From Paenibacillus sp. FSL H7-0331 (GTDB lineage: Bacteria; Bacillota; Bacilli; Paenibacillales; NBRC-103111): a stretch of 64,000 nt of DNA. Positions 45,862-54,585 of this stretch are shown here, piece after piece (position 1 is the first letter of the stretch; every line of letters begins with the position of its first letter). The position numbers and the translations under genes are program-made. Under the pieces are notes generated by a model. It saw only the letters and a list, made by a program, of their open reading frames with translations, was not told the origin of the DNA and ran no database searches. Location: contig NZ_MRTH01000027.1 in the NCBI RefSeq assembly GCF_001956045.1, positions 1-64,000 of the forward strand, in the 5' to 3' direction.

Positions 45862-47210
45862 TCAAAACCTTATACGTCCGTATTGTTTGCACGTTTCTGG
45901 CCGTCATTATTCTCAGCTTGCTATCCGCATTCTTTATTGGATTCTTTTTGTTCAAGAAGGAAATCAATCATATTGGACAGAACGACATGATTGCAGTAGG
46001 CGAGGAAATTATCCGTCTCTATGAACAAACAAAGCCCGACGATCGGGATACGTTCATCAAGCGCATGGTAAACGTCTCTGCCTATCCGGTTCACATTTAT
46101 GATGCTTCGGGTAACGTAACGATCTATGGCTTAAACAATACGAGTAACGTCCAAATCGCGCCGGAAGCCGTTCAGCAGGTGCTGCGGGGACAATATTACC
46201 GTTCTCCTGGCGAAGTGGAACAAACCTTCATCGGTATACCCTTTCCATTTGAAGGGGCGCCACATGCGATGTTTATGCAGTTTTCCTCGCAAAACGAAAA
46301 TATTATTAATCGGATGGTCCTGCTCGTATTGCTGCTCGCCTTGTTGATTGGAAGCTTATGTATCCTGATTGCGGCCAGATATTTGGTAAAGCCGATCCAG
46401 GCATTGACACAAGCGACCAAACGACTTGCGAAGGGCGATTTTAACGTGGAAATCAAAACGAAACGAATGGACGAAATGGGAGCCTTGACGCAAAGCTTTA
46501 ATGAAATGGCGAGCGAGCTGAAGCAGCTGGAGCTGATGAGGCAGGATTTTGTTTCGAACGTTTCTCACGAAATTCAAACCCCGCTAACGTCTATTTCCGG
46601 TTTTGCTATGGCGATGAAAAACAGCAGCTTGGTAGCGGAAAGCGACCGGTTTTATTACCTGGATATCATTATCGCGGAGAGCGGACGATTATCCAGACTT
46701 AGCGATAATTTGCTGAAGCTTGCTTCCCTGGATTCGGAGCATCATCCATTCGAGGCGTCTACGTATAATCTCGACGAGCAAATCAGACAAATCGTCGTTA
46801 CTTGCGAACCTCAGTGGTCGGCGAAGGGCATTCGTATCGATTTGGAATTAGCTGCTGCTGTCAAAATAACGGCTGATCGGGACCAGCTTAACCAAGTGTG
46901 GATGAATGTACTCGGCAACAGCATCAAGTTTACACCCGCAGGTGGGCATATCGAAATACGCGTTACGCATTCAGTGAATGAAATTTGCTTCGTGATAACC
47001 GATTCAGGGATTGGAATAGCACCGGAGCAGCTTGATTATGTATTTGAGCGGTTTTACAAAACGGACCTATCGCGGAACCGCGACATCGGGGGTAATGGTC
47101 TCGGGCTTGCCATCGCTAAGAAAATCGTGGATCTTCATCACGGAAGCATCGAAATGAAAAGTCAGGTCGGCCAAGGTACAACAGTGGTTGTTCAATTGCC
47201 TATTCGATAA
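45858..47210 (+). CDS. sensor histidine kinase (HAMP, HisKA, HATPase_c)
   Basis: A 450-aa kinase with two membrane helices (about 8-30 and 155-177) flanking an extracellular sensor of ~120 residues, a HAMP linker (LVKPIQALTQATKRLAKGDF), the H box FVSNVSHEIQTPLTSISGF, and N, G1 and G2 boxes (NVLGNSIKFT, DSGIGIAPE, GGNGLGLAIAKKIVD). It is the partner of the response regulator that it overlaps. The outside domain matches no sensor I know. Confidence 0.94.
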   Translation: MIKTLYVRIVCTFLAVIILSLLSAFFIGFFLFKKEINHIGQNDMIAVGEEIIRLYEQTKPDDRDTFIKRMVNVSAYPVHIYDASGNVTIYGLNNTSNVQIAPEAVQQVLRGQYYRSPGEVEQTFIGIPFPFEGAPHAMFMQFSSQNENIINRMVLLVLLLALLIGSLCILIAARYLVKPIQALTQATKRLAKGDFNVEIKTKRMDEMGALTQSFNEMASELKQLELMRQDFVSNVSHEIQTPLTSISGFAMAMKNSSLVAESDRFYYLDIIIAESGRLSRLSDNLLKLASLDSEHHPFEASTYNLDEQIRQIVVTCEPQWSAKGIRIDLELAAAVKITADRDQLNQVWMNVLGNSIKFTPAGGHIEIRVTHSVNEICFVITDSGIGIAPEQLDYVFERFYKTDLSRNRDIGGNGLGLAIAKKIVDLHHGSIEMKSQVGQGTTVVVQLPIR

Positions 47211-47349
47211 CGGTAACGTGTAGGACCAAAGTTTTTTATCTCTTGATGGAACGAATCGAACTTGTGGCAGGGGTCATCTATTCCTCATAGGAGACATGCA
47301 CGGAGCAGTGTACATGGACTGTTAGAAAAGCCATAGTTAACATTGAGAC

Positions 47350-47398
47350 AGCACCAGATTGTGCCTGAGTAAGGGCGCGATGGGTGCTTTTTGTTTTA
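47350..47398 (+). terminator. rho-independent terminator
   Basis: AGCACC and GGTGCT flank a long loop and are followed by TTTTTGTTTT; it closes the hydrolase/two-component operon. Confidence 0.7.
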
Positions 47399-47506
47399 TA
47401 GAGAGCTTGAATATGGATCCAGAAGCAGGAAGTTATCGGGTATGGTCGAAAGTAAATAATGAGATATTAAGACGGCTACCTATAAGGGCTTATGAAAGGA
47501 GAAATT

Positions 47507-47908
47507 ATGGAAGGAACCCATAATACTTCGGATTCAATTGATGCATACATATCAAAATTCCCTCCAGAGGTTCAGGAAATTCTTAATACGTTAAGAAAGG
47601 TTATACAAGAGTCGGCGCCAGAAGCCAAGGAAAAGATAAGTTATCAAATGCCTACATTTGATCTGCATGGAAATTTGGTGCATTTTGCTGCTTACAAAAA
47701 TCATATAGGATTTTATCCAGCTCCAAGTGGGGTTGATGCGTTCAAGCATGAATTATCACCATACAAATGGGCAAAAGGGTCTATACAATTTCCTTTAGAC
47801 AAGCCGCTCCCTTACGAATTAGTAAGTCGGATAGTTAAATTCAGAGCTGACGAAAATATGAAACAAGTAACAAACACCAGCATCCGTATCAGAGGAAAGA
47901 GGTCTTAG
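47507..47908 (+). CDS. DUF1801 / YdhG-like protein
   Basis: A 133-aa protein of the DUF1801 family (frataxin-like fold; YdhG has been described as an iron chaperone, but the role is not firm). Seen: IDAYISKFPPEVQEILNTLR, the conserved EKISYQMPTFDLHGNLVHFA, HIGFYPAPSG and KGSIQFPLDKPLPYELV, all in family order. The start at 47507 has AAAGGAG upstream. The sirtuin gene begins three bases after the stop, so the two are co-translated. Confidence 0.88.
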   Translation: MEGTHNTSDSIDAYISKFPPEVQEILNTLRKVIQESAPEAKEKISYQMPTFDLHGNLVHFAAYKNHIGFYPAPSGVDAFKHELSPYKWAKGSIQFPLDKPLPYELVSRIVKFRADENMKQVTNTSIRIRGKRS

Positions 47909-47910
47909 GC

Positions 47911-48642
47911 ATGAACTTTAATGAAATCAAGAAAATCGTGGGTGAGAGCAGCAACATCGTTTTTTTCGGAGGTGCTGGTACCTCAACCGAGAGTGGAATT
48001 CCCGATTTCCGCTCTGCTGATGGATTATATAATGAAGGAACGGACGAGAAGTATACGCCGGAAGAAATGTTGAGCCGTGATTTTTTCTTGGAGCGTACGG
48101 AGATGTTTTATCATTTTTATAAATCCAAAATGCTTTATCCAGATGCAAGGCCTAACCCGGCTCACGAAGCATTGGTGAAGCTTGAGCAGAGAGGGCAGCT
48201 GAAGGCTATCATTACACAGAATATCGATGGTCTCCATCAGCTTGCTGGAAGTATGAATGTACTTGAGCTGCATGGATCTGTTCACAGGAATCGCTGTATG
48301 GGTTGCCATGCGGTATATCCTTTGGCGTCGATCGTTGGATCACGTGGACCTGTACCTTTATGTGAGCGGTGTGGTGAACTGGTTAAGCCGGATGTCGTTT
48401 TATATCAAGAGAGCTTGGACATGGAACTGTTGGAACGCGCGGCCCAATATATACAACAAGCAGATGTATTGATCGTCGCAGGTACTTCTCTTACCGTTCA
48501 GCCAGCAGCGGGGTTAATTCGGTTATATGAAGGGAACCACTTCCTGTTAATTAATAAAAGTGCCACGCCAATGGACAGATTAGCCAACTATATCATTTCG
48601 GATAGCATTGCCAAGGTGCTGAGTGCGCTGACAGCCGACTGA
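47911..48642 (+). CDS. NAD-dependent protein deacylase (sirtuin, Sir2/CobB type)
   Basis: Removes acyl groups from lysines using NAD, releasing nicotinamide and O-acetyl-ADP-ribose. Seen: NAD site GAGTSTESGIPDFRS (21-35), TQNIDGLHQLAG with the QN-D set, catalytic H121 in ELHGSVH, and four zinc cysteines C129, C132, C151, C154. The length of 243 aa is normal. It is coupled to the DUF1801 gene. This is a plain housekeeping-type sirtuin, not the large SIR2 of defence systems. Confidence 0.94.
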   Translation: MNFNEIKKIVGESSNIVFFGGAGTSTESGIPDFRSADGLYNEGTDEKYTPEEMLSRDFFLERTEMFYHFYKSKMLYPDARPNPAHEALVKLEQRGQLKAIITQNIDGLHQLAGSMNVLELHGSVHRNRCMGCHAVYPLASIVGSRGPVPLCERCGELVKPDVVLYQESLDMELLERAAQYIQQADVLIVAGTSLTVQPAAGLIRLYEGNHFLLINKSATPMDRLANYIISDSIAKVLSALTAD

Positions 48643-48855
48643 AACAGAGCTAGGGGATACCACATAGGTTATTCATCAGGGTTATTCTGCAGGGCGTTGA
48701 AGAAGCGACTTTGTGGGGTGACCCTTTTTTATGATAAGAAGTTGGAGTCAAGCTATGTTTAGATGGTCATGGTATTATTTTACTATTTTGCAACCATATT
48801 GAGCTTGTTGTCGTTAAGTAGTTGTGACGATTAGCAAAAAGGTAAAGGTGTACCG

Positions 48856-49200
48856 ATGAAATATGTGATGCTTGTAGCGACTATATTCCTTTGTATGACA
48901 GGCTGCTCAACGAATAATCCAAATGACGGGAATCCTAAGGTTTGGGACTATAGGGAAGGCTACGTAATTGCAAAAGAATATCATAAATATTTAGTAGTGC
49001 GAAATACAAATAGCGCTGAAATCAAAAATAAAACCGTATCGCAGCTATTAAAGGAAGCTCAGCCGGATGCGATATGGATTACGGTACATACGGATAACGA
49101 TTCCATACATATTGGTGACAAAGTAAGTATTTCTATTGATGGCGGTATTGATCAATCCTATCCTGCTCAAGCTTCAGCTAAAGATTTTAAAAAATTATGA
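48856..49200 (+). CDS. DUF3221-like lipoprotein, 114 aa
   Basis: The N-terminus MKYVMLVATIFLCMTGCSTN has a lipobox CMTGC, so the protein is membrane-tethered. The body (EGYVIAKEYHKYLVV, IWITVHTDNDSIHIGDKVSI, ending in a SYPAQASAKDFKKL tail) has the small OB-like pattern of DUF3221 proteins. No function is known. AAAGGTG lies before the ATG. The gap 48643-48855 holds a possible weak terminator (GGG-TGA-CCC with T run near 48716-48730) and nothing else. Confidence 0.75.
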   Translation: MKYVMLVATIFLCMTGCSTNNPNDGNPKVWDYREGYVIAKEYHKYLVVRNTNSAEIKNKTVSQLLKEAQPDAIWITVHTDNDSIHIGDKVSISIDGGIDQSYPAQASAKDFKKL

Positions 49201-49307
49201 AAAATTATAAAATATTTCTTAAATCTGAAAAAAGCCAAATAAGCAAAGCTATACTTTTCATACAGTGGTGCAAACTCCACCAGATCAGATAGTGAGGAGT
49301 AACAAAT

Positions 49308-50726
49308 GTGAAAAGATGGTTAGTTGGCTTGTTGCTGATTGTGGTTATGCTTGTGGGTACAGTAGGGTGCGAATTATCGGTTAGCAGCAAGGAGAAGGGA
49401 AGTACAACCGGATTCAAAGCGCTGGGCAAGGATGCGAAGGCAAAAATCAAAGTGTTGTTTTATAATGAGCAGGCCTTTGCCATGCTGTATGGCAATACCT
49501 TTAACGCCAAGTACCCCAATATCGAGGTAGAGGTTATACCTATGACCTCATTGATGCTGCCAGGCAAGGATAAGAATAAAGAACTGGTCAAGCTGCTGGA
49601 GGAAACCTCACCGGATGTCATGTTCTTGAGTCAGGAGCAGTATGAAAAGCTTTCGGGAGATGGGAAGCTGCTTGAATTGGAAACGATTATTAAAAAAGAT
49701 AAATTCGATTTGGATAGCATGCTTCCAGCCAGCACTCAATTGTTGAAGACAAAAGGAAATGGCATACTGTACGGTTTGGCATCGGGTTTTAGCGCCAAGG
49801 CGCTTTATTATAACAAAGATATTTTTGATCAAAATGGTGTGCCCTATCCTACAGACAGGATGAGTTGGGATGAGGTGCTTCAACTGGCCAAGCGATTCCC
49901 GACGAGTGGGGAGGGACCCAATCGCATATATGGATTTCATCAGGGCAGCTTTCAAAGCGGGTACTATGAGCTGTTGAATAATATGGGTCACACGAAAGGT
50001 CTGAGCATGGTCGATTCGGAATCTATGACTGTCAAGATCAACAGTGAGCCCTGGAAAAAAATTGTTCAATCAGCTGTGGATGCGTATAGAGCTGGCGTTA
50101 TCGCCGAGCCCTCCAATCTGGCAGCTAATATGAATGAATTGGACTCCATCTTCACCCAAAATCATTTTATATCGGGTAAGGCTGCTATGACCGTAGATAG
50201 CTTCAACATGATTGCTTTGATGTCCGAGGCACAAAAAACTGTCAAGGATCTGAAGCCTGTTAATTGGGCATTGGTCACGGAGCCGATAGACAGAAGCAAC
50301 CCGGATACGGCCACAAGCTTTGCTTTGAGTCAGATTATGGCGATTAATTCCAAAACCACGGACCCTGCTGCCGCGTGGGAACTGGTCAAATATCTCAACG
50401 GTGACGAATACGCCAAAATCATATCGAAATCGACGTTTGAACTTCTGACCCGAACTGCTTACGTGAAGGATAAGGACGGCCGCAGCCTGGAGGCCTTCTA
50501 TAAGCTGCGGCCGGGTGATAAAAGCTATAACGATTTTAATACTTTGACAGCAATCCCTTTTAGCTTTTATACAGCCTTTGATACTATAGTCAATCAAGAG
50601 TTTAAATCGGTGCTGGATCAGAAAAAAACGATAGAGGATGCTTTAAAAGAAATCGAAGACAAAGGACAGCAGGAGATGACGAAGGCGAAGTTCGAGCAGG
50701 AAAGCGGCAAGGACAGTAAGCAATAA
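49308..50726 (+). CDS. extracellular solute-binding lipoprotein (ABC-type)
   Basis: A family-1-type solute-binding protein, 472 aa, with GTG start after GAGGAGT. The lipoprotein signal is MKRWLVGLLLIVVMLVGTVG plus C. Typical segments: KIKVLFYNEQAFAMLYGNTF, LEETSPDVMFLSQEQYEKL, GLASGFSAKALYYNKDIFDQ and NGVPYPTDRMSWDEVLQLAK. In ABC systems such proteins deliver sugars or peptides to permeases, but no permease or ATPase gene is adjacent; a response regulator and kinase follow after 50 bases. It may feed the sensor kinase or a distant transporter. Confidence 0.9.
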   Translation: MKRWLVGLLLIVVMLVGTVGCELSVSSKEKGSTTGFKALGKDAKAKIKVLFYNEQAFAMLYGNTFNAKYPNIEVEVIPMTSLMLPGKDKNKELVKLLEETSPDVMFLSQEQYEKLSGDGKLLELETIIKKDKFDLDSMLPASTQLLKTKGNGILYGLASGFSAKALYYNKDIFDQNGVPYPTDRMSWDEVLQLAKRFPTSGEGPNRIYGFHQGSFQSGYYELLNNMGHTKGLSMVDSESMTVKINSEPWKKIVQSAVDAYRAGVIAEPSNLAANMNELDSIFTQNHFISGKAAMTVDSFNMIALMSEAQKTVKDLKPVNWALVTEPIDRSNPDTATSFALSQIMAINSKTTDPAAAWELVKYLNGDEYAKIISKSTFELLTRTAYVKDKDGRSLEAFYKLRPGDKSYNDFNTLTAIPFSFYTAFDTIVNQEFKSVLDQKKTIEDALKEIEDKGQQEMTKAKFEQESGKDSKQ

Positions 50727-50790
50727 GCGTAATCCGGGATGCCTGGCGGCTGACAGGTTATGATAGCGAAGGAGAATGGAGAGAGGGCTA

Positions 50791-51513
50791 TTGAAGGAAA
50801 CAATCAATATTTTACTCGTAGAGGATGAGCCGGAAATCGCCCGCGTAATCCGTGATTACTTGACAACAGAAGGGTGCAGGGTCACCTGGTCCTCTACGGG
50901 ACTCGAGGGTTGGGAGGATTTCAACCGGGATACGTATCATCTTGTGCTCGTCGATCTGATGCTGCCCGAAATGGATGGGTTTACCTTATGCCGTAACATT
51001 CGTTTAGCGAGTGACGTTCCCATGATCATCGTAAGTGCCCATCAAGAAGATCATCATAAAGTTAGCGGCCTGCAGTTGGGTGCGGACGATTATATTACCA
51101 AGCCGTTCAGTCTCGTGGAGGTTTCTGCTCGAATTCACTCCCATCTCCGCCGCTATCGCCGATTTCGCAATGAGCTGGCAGATAGCGGCAATCAGATTGA
51201 TTATCAGTACGGCTTAACAATCGATTCGATGACGCCAAGGATATTTCTGAGTGGGGAAGAGGTTCTGCTGACAGTTAAGGAACTGGCGCTCATCCTGCTA
51301 TTAGCGAAGCATCCGCATCGGACATTTTCAAAGAAGGAGCTTTACGAGCAAATCTGGCAGCAGACGGATGTGGATGGCAACAATACCGTAACGGTTCATA
51401 TCAAAAGCCTACGGACCAAGCTGAAGGATACGACGAGGGAGCCTGTGTTTATTCAAACCATGTGGGGAAGCGGCTATCGGTTTATAGGGGAGCAGCGTTG
51501 CGATGAAGCTTAA
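50791..51513 (+). CDS. OmpR-family response regulator
   Basis: Receiver LLVEDEPEIARVIRDYL with phospho-aspartate in LVLVDLMLPEMDGFTL, then LGADDYITKPFSLVE and a winged-helix output domain (LTVKELALILLLAKHPHRTF; GNNTVTVHIKSLRTKL). I prefer the TTG at 50791 because GAGAGAGGG sits 4 bases upstream; the ATG at 50776 has its purine run too close. It overlaps the kinase gene by 11 bases. Confidence 0.92.
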   Translation: MKETINILLVEDEPEIARVIRDYLTTEGCRVTWSSTGLEGWEDFNRDTYHLVLVDLMLPEMDGFTLCRNIRLASDVPMIIVSAHQEDHHKVSGLQLGADDYITKPFSLVEVSARIHSHLRRYRRFRNELADSGNQIDYQYGLTIDSMTPRIFLSGEEVLLTVKELALILLLAKHPHRTFSKKELYEQIWQQTDVDGNNTVTVHIKSLRTKLKDTTREPVFIQTMWGSGYRFIGEQRCDEA

Positions 51514-52981
51514 ATATTGGTTAATGCTTGTGTTCTTGATTGTCATGCTGCTGCCTGTTGCAGCCCTGTACGCCTTCTATGTATGGTTAAGTCAGTATGA
51601 CCAAAGACAGGATATTTTGGAGTATATCGAATTTTCCAATACAATCAGCGGGATTGAATCCAGGCTGCAGAGCCCTTCATATTACGAAATTCAGTCCAAA
51701 GAGCCATATGGTGCCGTAGAAGAGCTGGCGAGTGATACGGTCAAAATTAGTTTATACCGGTATGATGGTGTAACTTTGTTCACTTCAGGAACGGATTCCT
51801 TAGCTGCCTCCCTGCCTCGCATCAATAGAGACAACCTGTATGCGCATTTGTATGAATTGCAAAAAAGCTATTATACATATTCAATCAAAAAACCAGTTTT
51901 TAACGGATCGAAACTGCTCGGTTTTTACGAAATCAAGCTGGCCCGGCAGCAGTGGCTTCAAGGGGTGCAGCACAGAACGTTGTGGATTGGATTATGTCTT
52001 GTTTTCTTTTTTGTCGTGATGTATGCGTCGGTTATTTATTTTATCCATCGAAAATTCGCGAGGCCGATCCGTTTATTAATGGAACAGATGACTTCGTTTG
52101 CCTATGATCGACCCTTTCAGCCCATTCTCCATAAGACTCATGACGAAATTGGCGAATTGATCTCCCATTTTATGCATATGCGGTCACAAATCATGCAATC
52201 ACAGGAAACGATTAAGAAGGAGCAGCAGGAAAAAGAATACATCGTCGCCTCATTATCACACGATCTGAAAACTCCCTTGACCTTGATCCGTGCCTATACC
52301 GAATTAATGCAAGGAAAGCAGCTGCTTCATGAGCAGGAACGGATCGAATACTTCTCCATGCTGTTCGAAAAAATGGATTATATGAAACAACTGCTGGACG
52401 ATTTAACGATGTATACCGTGCTGCGATCGTCTTATCATGAGATGGAGCGGGTCGACGTGGATGGAGACGAATTATTTGACATGCTGCTCTCCGGCTACGA
52501 TGAGTTGTGCACACAAAACAGTATTGATCTACATAAGGAAAGCTGCGTTCAAGGGATGTATGCCGTTAATGTTTCGCAAATGGTCAGAATCATCGATAAT
52601 CTAATGAACAATGCAATTCGCCATACGCTGCCGAACGATACGATTTGGCTTGGAGCTGTATCTGAACCATTCAAGCTGCCGGATTGGGTATTCCCTGTTT
52701 TTCAACAGGCGTTAGCGGAGTGGCGTACGGATGGCGTTATCCTGCTGGTTCAGAATGAAGGCGAGGCGATTCCGATCGCTAGTCAGGAAAAAGTGTTTGA
52801 GCCATTTTATCAGGTGGATGCATCCCGTACGAAAACGAAAACAGGTCAATCGGGATTGGGACTCAGTATCGCAAAAATCATCATGGATAAGCATAATGGT
52901 AAGATTCAGTTATGGTCAGCGCCGGGGTATGGTACCCTTGTTGTATGTTGGTTGCAGAGAAAGAAGGAGGATCAAGCTTGA
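51503..52981 (+). CDS. sensor histidine kinase
   Basis: 492 aa with two membrane helices (about 5-27 and 160-185), an outside sensor of ~130 residues, HAMP (RKFARPIRLLMEQMTSF), H box SLSHDLKTPLTLIRAY, and N/G boxes (NLMNNAIRHTLP, SGLGLSIAKIIMDKHNG). The ATP lid has an unusual insertion (residues ~395-420, EPFKLPDWVFPVFQQALAEW) between the N and G1 boxes. Partner of the overlapping regulator. Its stop overlaps the start of the next lipoprotein gene (TTGA). Confidence 0.92.
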   Translation: MKLKYWLMLVFLIVMLLPVAALYAFYVWLSQYDQRQDILEYIEFSNTISGIESRLQSPSYYEIQSKEPYGAVEELASDTVKISLYRYDGVTLFTSGTDSLAASLPRINRDNLYAHLYELQKSYYTYSIKKPVFNGSKLLGFYEIKLARQQWLQGVQHRTLWIGLCLVFFFVVMYASVIYFIHRKFARPIRLLMEQMTSFAYDRPFQPILHKTHDEIGELISHFMHMRSQIMQSQETIKKEQQEKEYIVASLSHDLKTPLTLIRAYTELMQGKQLLHEQERIEYFSMLFEKMDYMKQLLDDLTMYTVLRSSYHEMERVDVDGDELFDMLLSGYDELCTQNSIDLHKESCVQGMYAVNVSQMVRIIDNLMNNAIRHTLPNDTIWLGAVSEPFKLPDWVFPVFQQALAEWRTDGVILLVQNEGEAIPIASQEKVFEPFYQVDASRTKTKTGQSGLGLSIAKIIMDKHNGKIQLWSAPGYGTLVVCWLQRKKEDQA

Positions 52982-54051
52982 AGTGGAATTATCTCAGTTT
53001 GGGAATCGGGATATCGTTGCTTTTTGTCGTATCGGGTTGTATGGACCATACAGAAGCTACGCCTGCAGATATCGTTTCCAAAGTTTTGGAATCGCAGAAA
53101 AAAATCGACTCCTACTACGCTGAAGGAACGATGCTGGTGAAGCAGAAAGATATGGAGACCGAGGCGTCTGTGTATAAAGAGTGGTATGATGCAGACAGCA
53201 AAAAGAAACGGGTGGACATCAGAAGCAGCGGACAAGAGACTGTCACGTCTGTTAATGATGGCAAGCAAGTCATTGTCTACGATCGGACGAAAGATAGCGC
53301 ATTTTCGATGAATATTACCAATGATATGGGAATCACTTCAATGACGCAGCGGGAGCAATTGATGAGTATGTTGAGAGCCATGCAATCGACGCATAAATCT
53401 GAGGTTGTCGGGGAAGAGAGCATACTCGGCATGAACACATATCATATGAAGGTGTCTGCCGATTCAGCTAATACGATGCTAGGCGACATGGAATTTTGGG
53501 TCGACCAGAAAACATGGTTTATCTTGAAATCAATCGCGTCCAGTGGTGATTTTGCCATTGAGTCCACCTATACGAAAGTGGATTTTTCTCCGAAATATAC
53601 AGATGCAACCTTTAGGCTGGAAATTCCTAAGCATGTCATTATTCAATCGCTTCAGGATAGTAATCCGATCCAGGAAGTAACGCTTGAAGAAGGGGGACGT
53701 GCTCTTGGTCAACCGTTTCGAGTGTTACATGACAACAATGTGACCCTGACAAAAGTAGAAATGCACGAGTTGCAGGGGGAGCTGAAGCGTACGGAAATCA
53801 CCGCTTATTATGCGCGAAATAACGAGCCTTCTTTTCTGTTAAGTGTTTTCAAAACGCCGAAAGATACAAGTTTGGAACACGATGCCGGAACTATCAACAT
53901 TCGTGAATCGAGAGGAAAGTATCTTGCCGAAATTCATGCGCTCGTATGGGATGAGGAGGGTTTAAGATATTCCTTGATCGTTCAAAATCCCGATATCCCT
54001 CTGGAAGAGGTTGTGGAGCGCGCAAATAGGATGGAGTTAAGCTCCATGTAA
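52978..54051 (+). CDS. LolA/YdcC-like lipoprotein
   Basis: A 357-aa lipoprotein: TTG start after AAGGAGG, lipobox VVSGC at about residue 20. The mature part has the LolA/LppX-like half-barrel pattern found in Bacillota proteins such as YdcC (ADIVSKVLESQKKIDSYYAE, GMNTYHMKVSADSANTMLGD, EFWVDQKTWFILKSIASSGD). Such proteins are thought to bind lipids or to sense the envelope. It overlaps the kinase stop by 4 bases, so it belongs to the same regulatory operon. Confidence 0.82.
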   Translation: MKWNYLSLGIGISLLFVVSGCMDHTEATPADIVSKVLESQKKIDSYYAEGTMLVKQKDMETEASVYKEWYDADSKKKRVDIRSSGQETVTSVNDGKQVIVYDRTKDSAFSMNITNDMGITSMTQREQLMSMLRAMQSTHKSEVVGEESILGMNTYHMKVSADSANTMLGDMEFWVDQKTWFILKSIASSGDFAIESTYTKVDFSPKYTDATFRLEIPKHVIIQSLQDSNPIQEVTLEEGGRALGQPFRVLHDNNVTLTKVEMHELQGELKRTEITAYYARNNEPSFLLSVFKTPKDTSLEHDAGTINIRESRGKYLAEIHALVWDEEGLRYSLIVQNPDIPLEEVVERANRMELSSM

Positions 54052-54105
54052 CCCGAACAGGCTAGTTAGGTTAGCCGTTGTTAATATGAAGGAGGTCTGT
54101 TGACG

Positions 54106-54585
54106 ATGGATATACAACCCAGTGAAACGATAGACCGGCGTGCGATCACAGCGTGGCAGTGGGGTGCAGCGATTACCAGCTTATGTATTGCGGCGGTTGG
54201 TGCCGTTATTATAATTATTGCCATTAAATATAATTGGCCTGGCTGGGTTACGGTGCTCATAGGGGCTGCCATTATACTGGAAATGTACCTGGATATTATC
54301 GTCATCCCGCCGCTCAGATGGAAACGGTGGCGTTATGAAATCAGGGAAGAGGAGATCGATCTGCTGCATGGTGTTGTTTTTGTTACAAGAACGGTGATTC
54401 CGATGGTTCGAATCCAGCATGTCGATACACATCAGGGACCGATACTACGCAAATACGGTTTGACAAGCGTAACCTTCTCCACAGCTGCGGGCAAGCATCA
54501 TATTCCTGCTCTTGCTGACGAAACGGCTGCGCTTGTACGTAACCGAATTGCTGAACTCGCGAGGGTGAATAATGAAGACATCTGA
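54106..54585 (+). CDS. PH domain (bPH2) membrane protein, YdbS-like
   Basis: 159 aa with two membrane helices (about 20-65) and a bacterial PH-like domain (RWKRWRYEIREEEIDLLHGV, VIPMVRIQHVDTHQGPILRK, LTSVTFSTAAGKHHIPAL). In Bacillus subtilis the YdbS-YdbT pair is linked to resistance against certain bacteriocins; this pair has the same order. The ribosome site AAGGAGG serves either the TTG at 54100 or the ATG at 54106. Its end overlaps the ydbT-like gene by 14 bases. Confidence 0.85.
   Translation: MDIQPSETIDRRAITAWQWGAAITSLCIAAVGAVIIIIAIKYNWPGWVTVLIGAAIILEMYLDIIVIPPLRWKRWRYEIREEEIDLLHGVVFVTRTVIPMVRIQHVDTHQGPILRKYGLTSVTFSTAAGKHHIPALADETAALVRNRIAELARVNNEDI

Noticed and set aside
47911..48642. 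Sirtuin as part of a SIR2 defence system
   Set aside because: Length, zinc cysteines and context match an ordinary deacylase (coupled to a DUF1801 gene), not the large SIR2 effectors.
54405..54421. GGTTCGAATCC, the T-loop sequence of tRNAs
   Set aside because: It lies inside the PH-domain gene (IPMVRIQ) and has no acceptor or anticodon stems around it.
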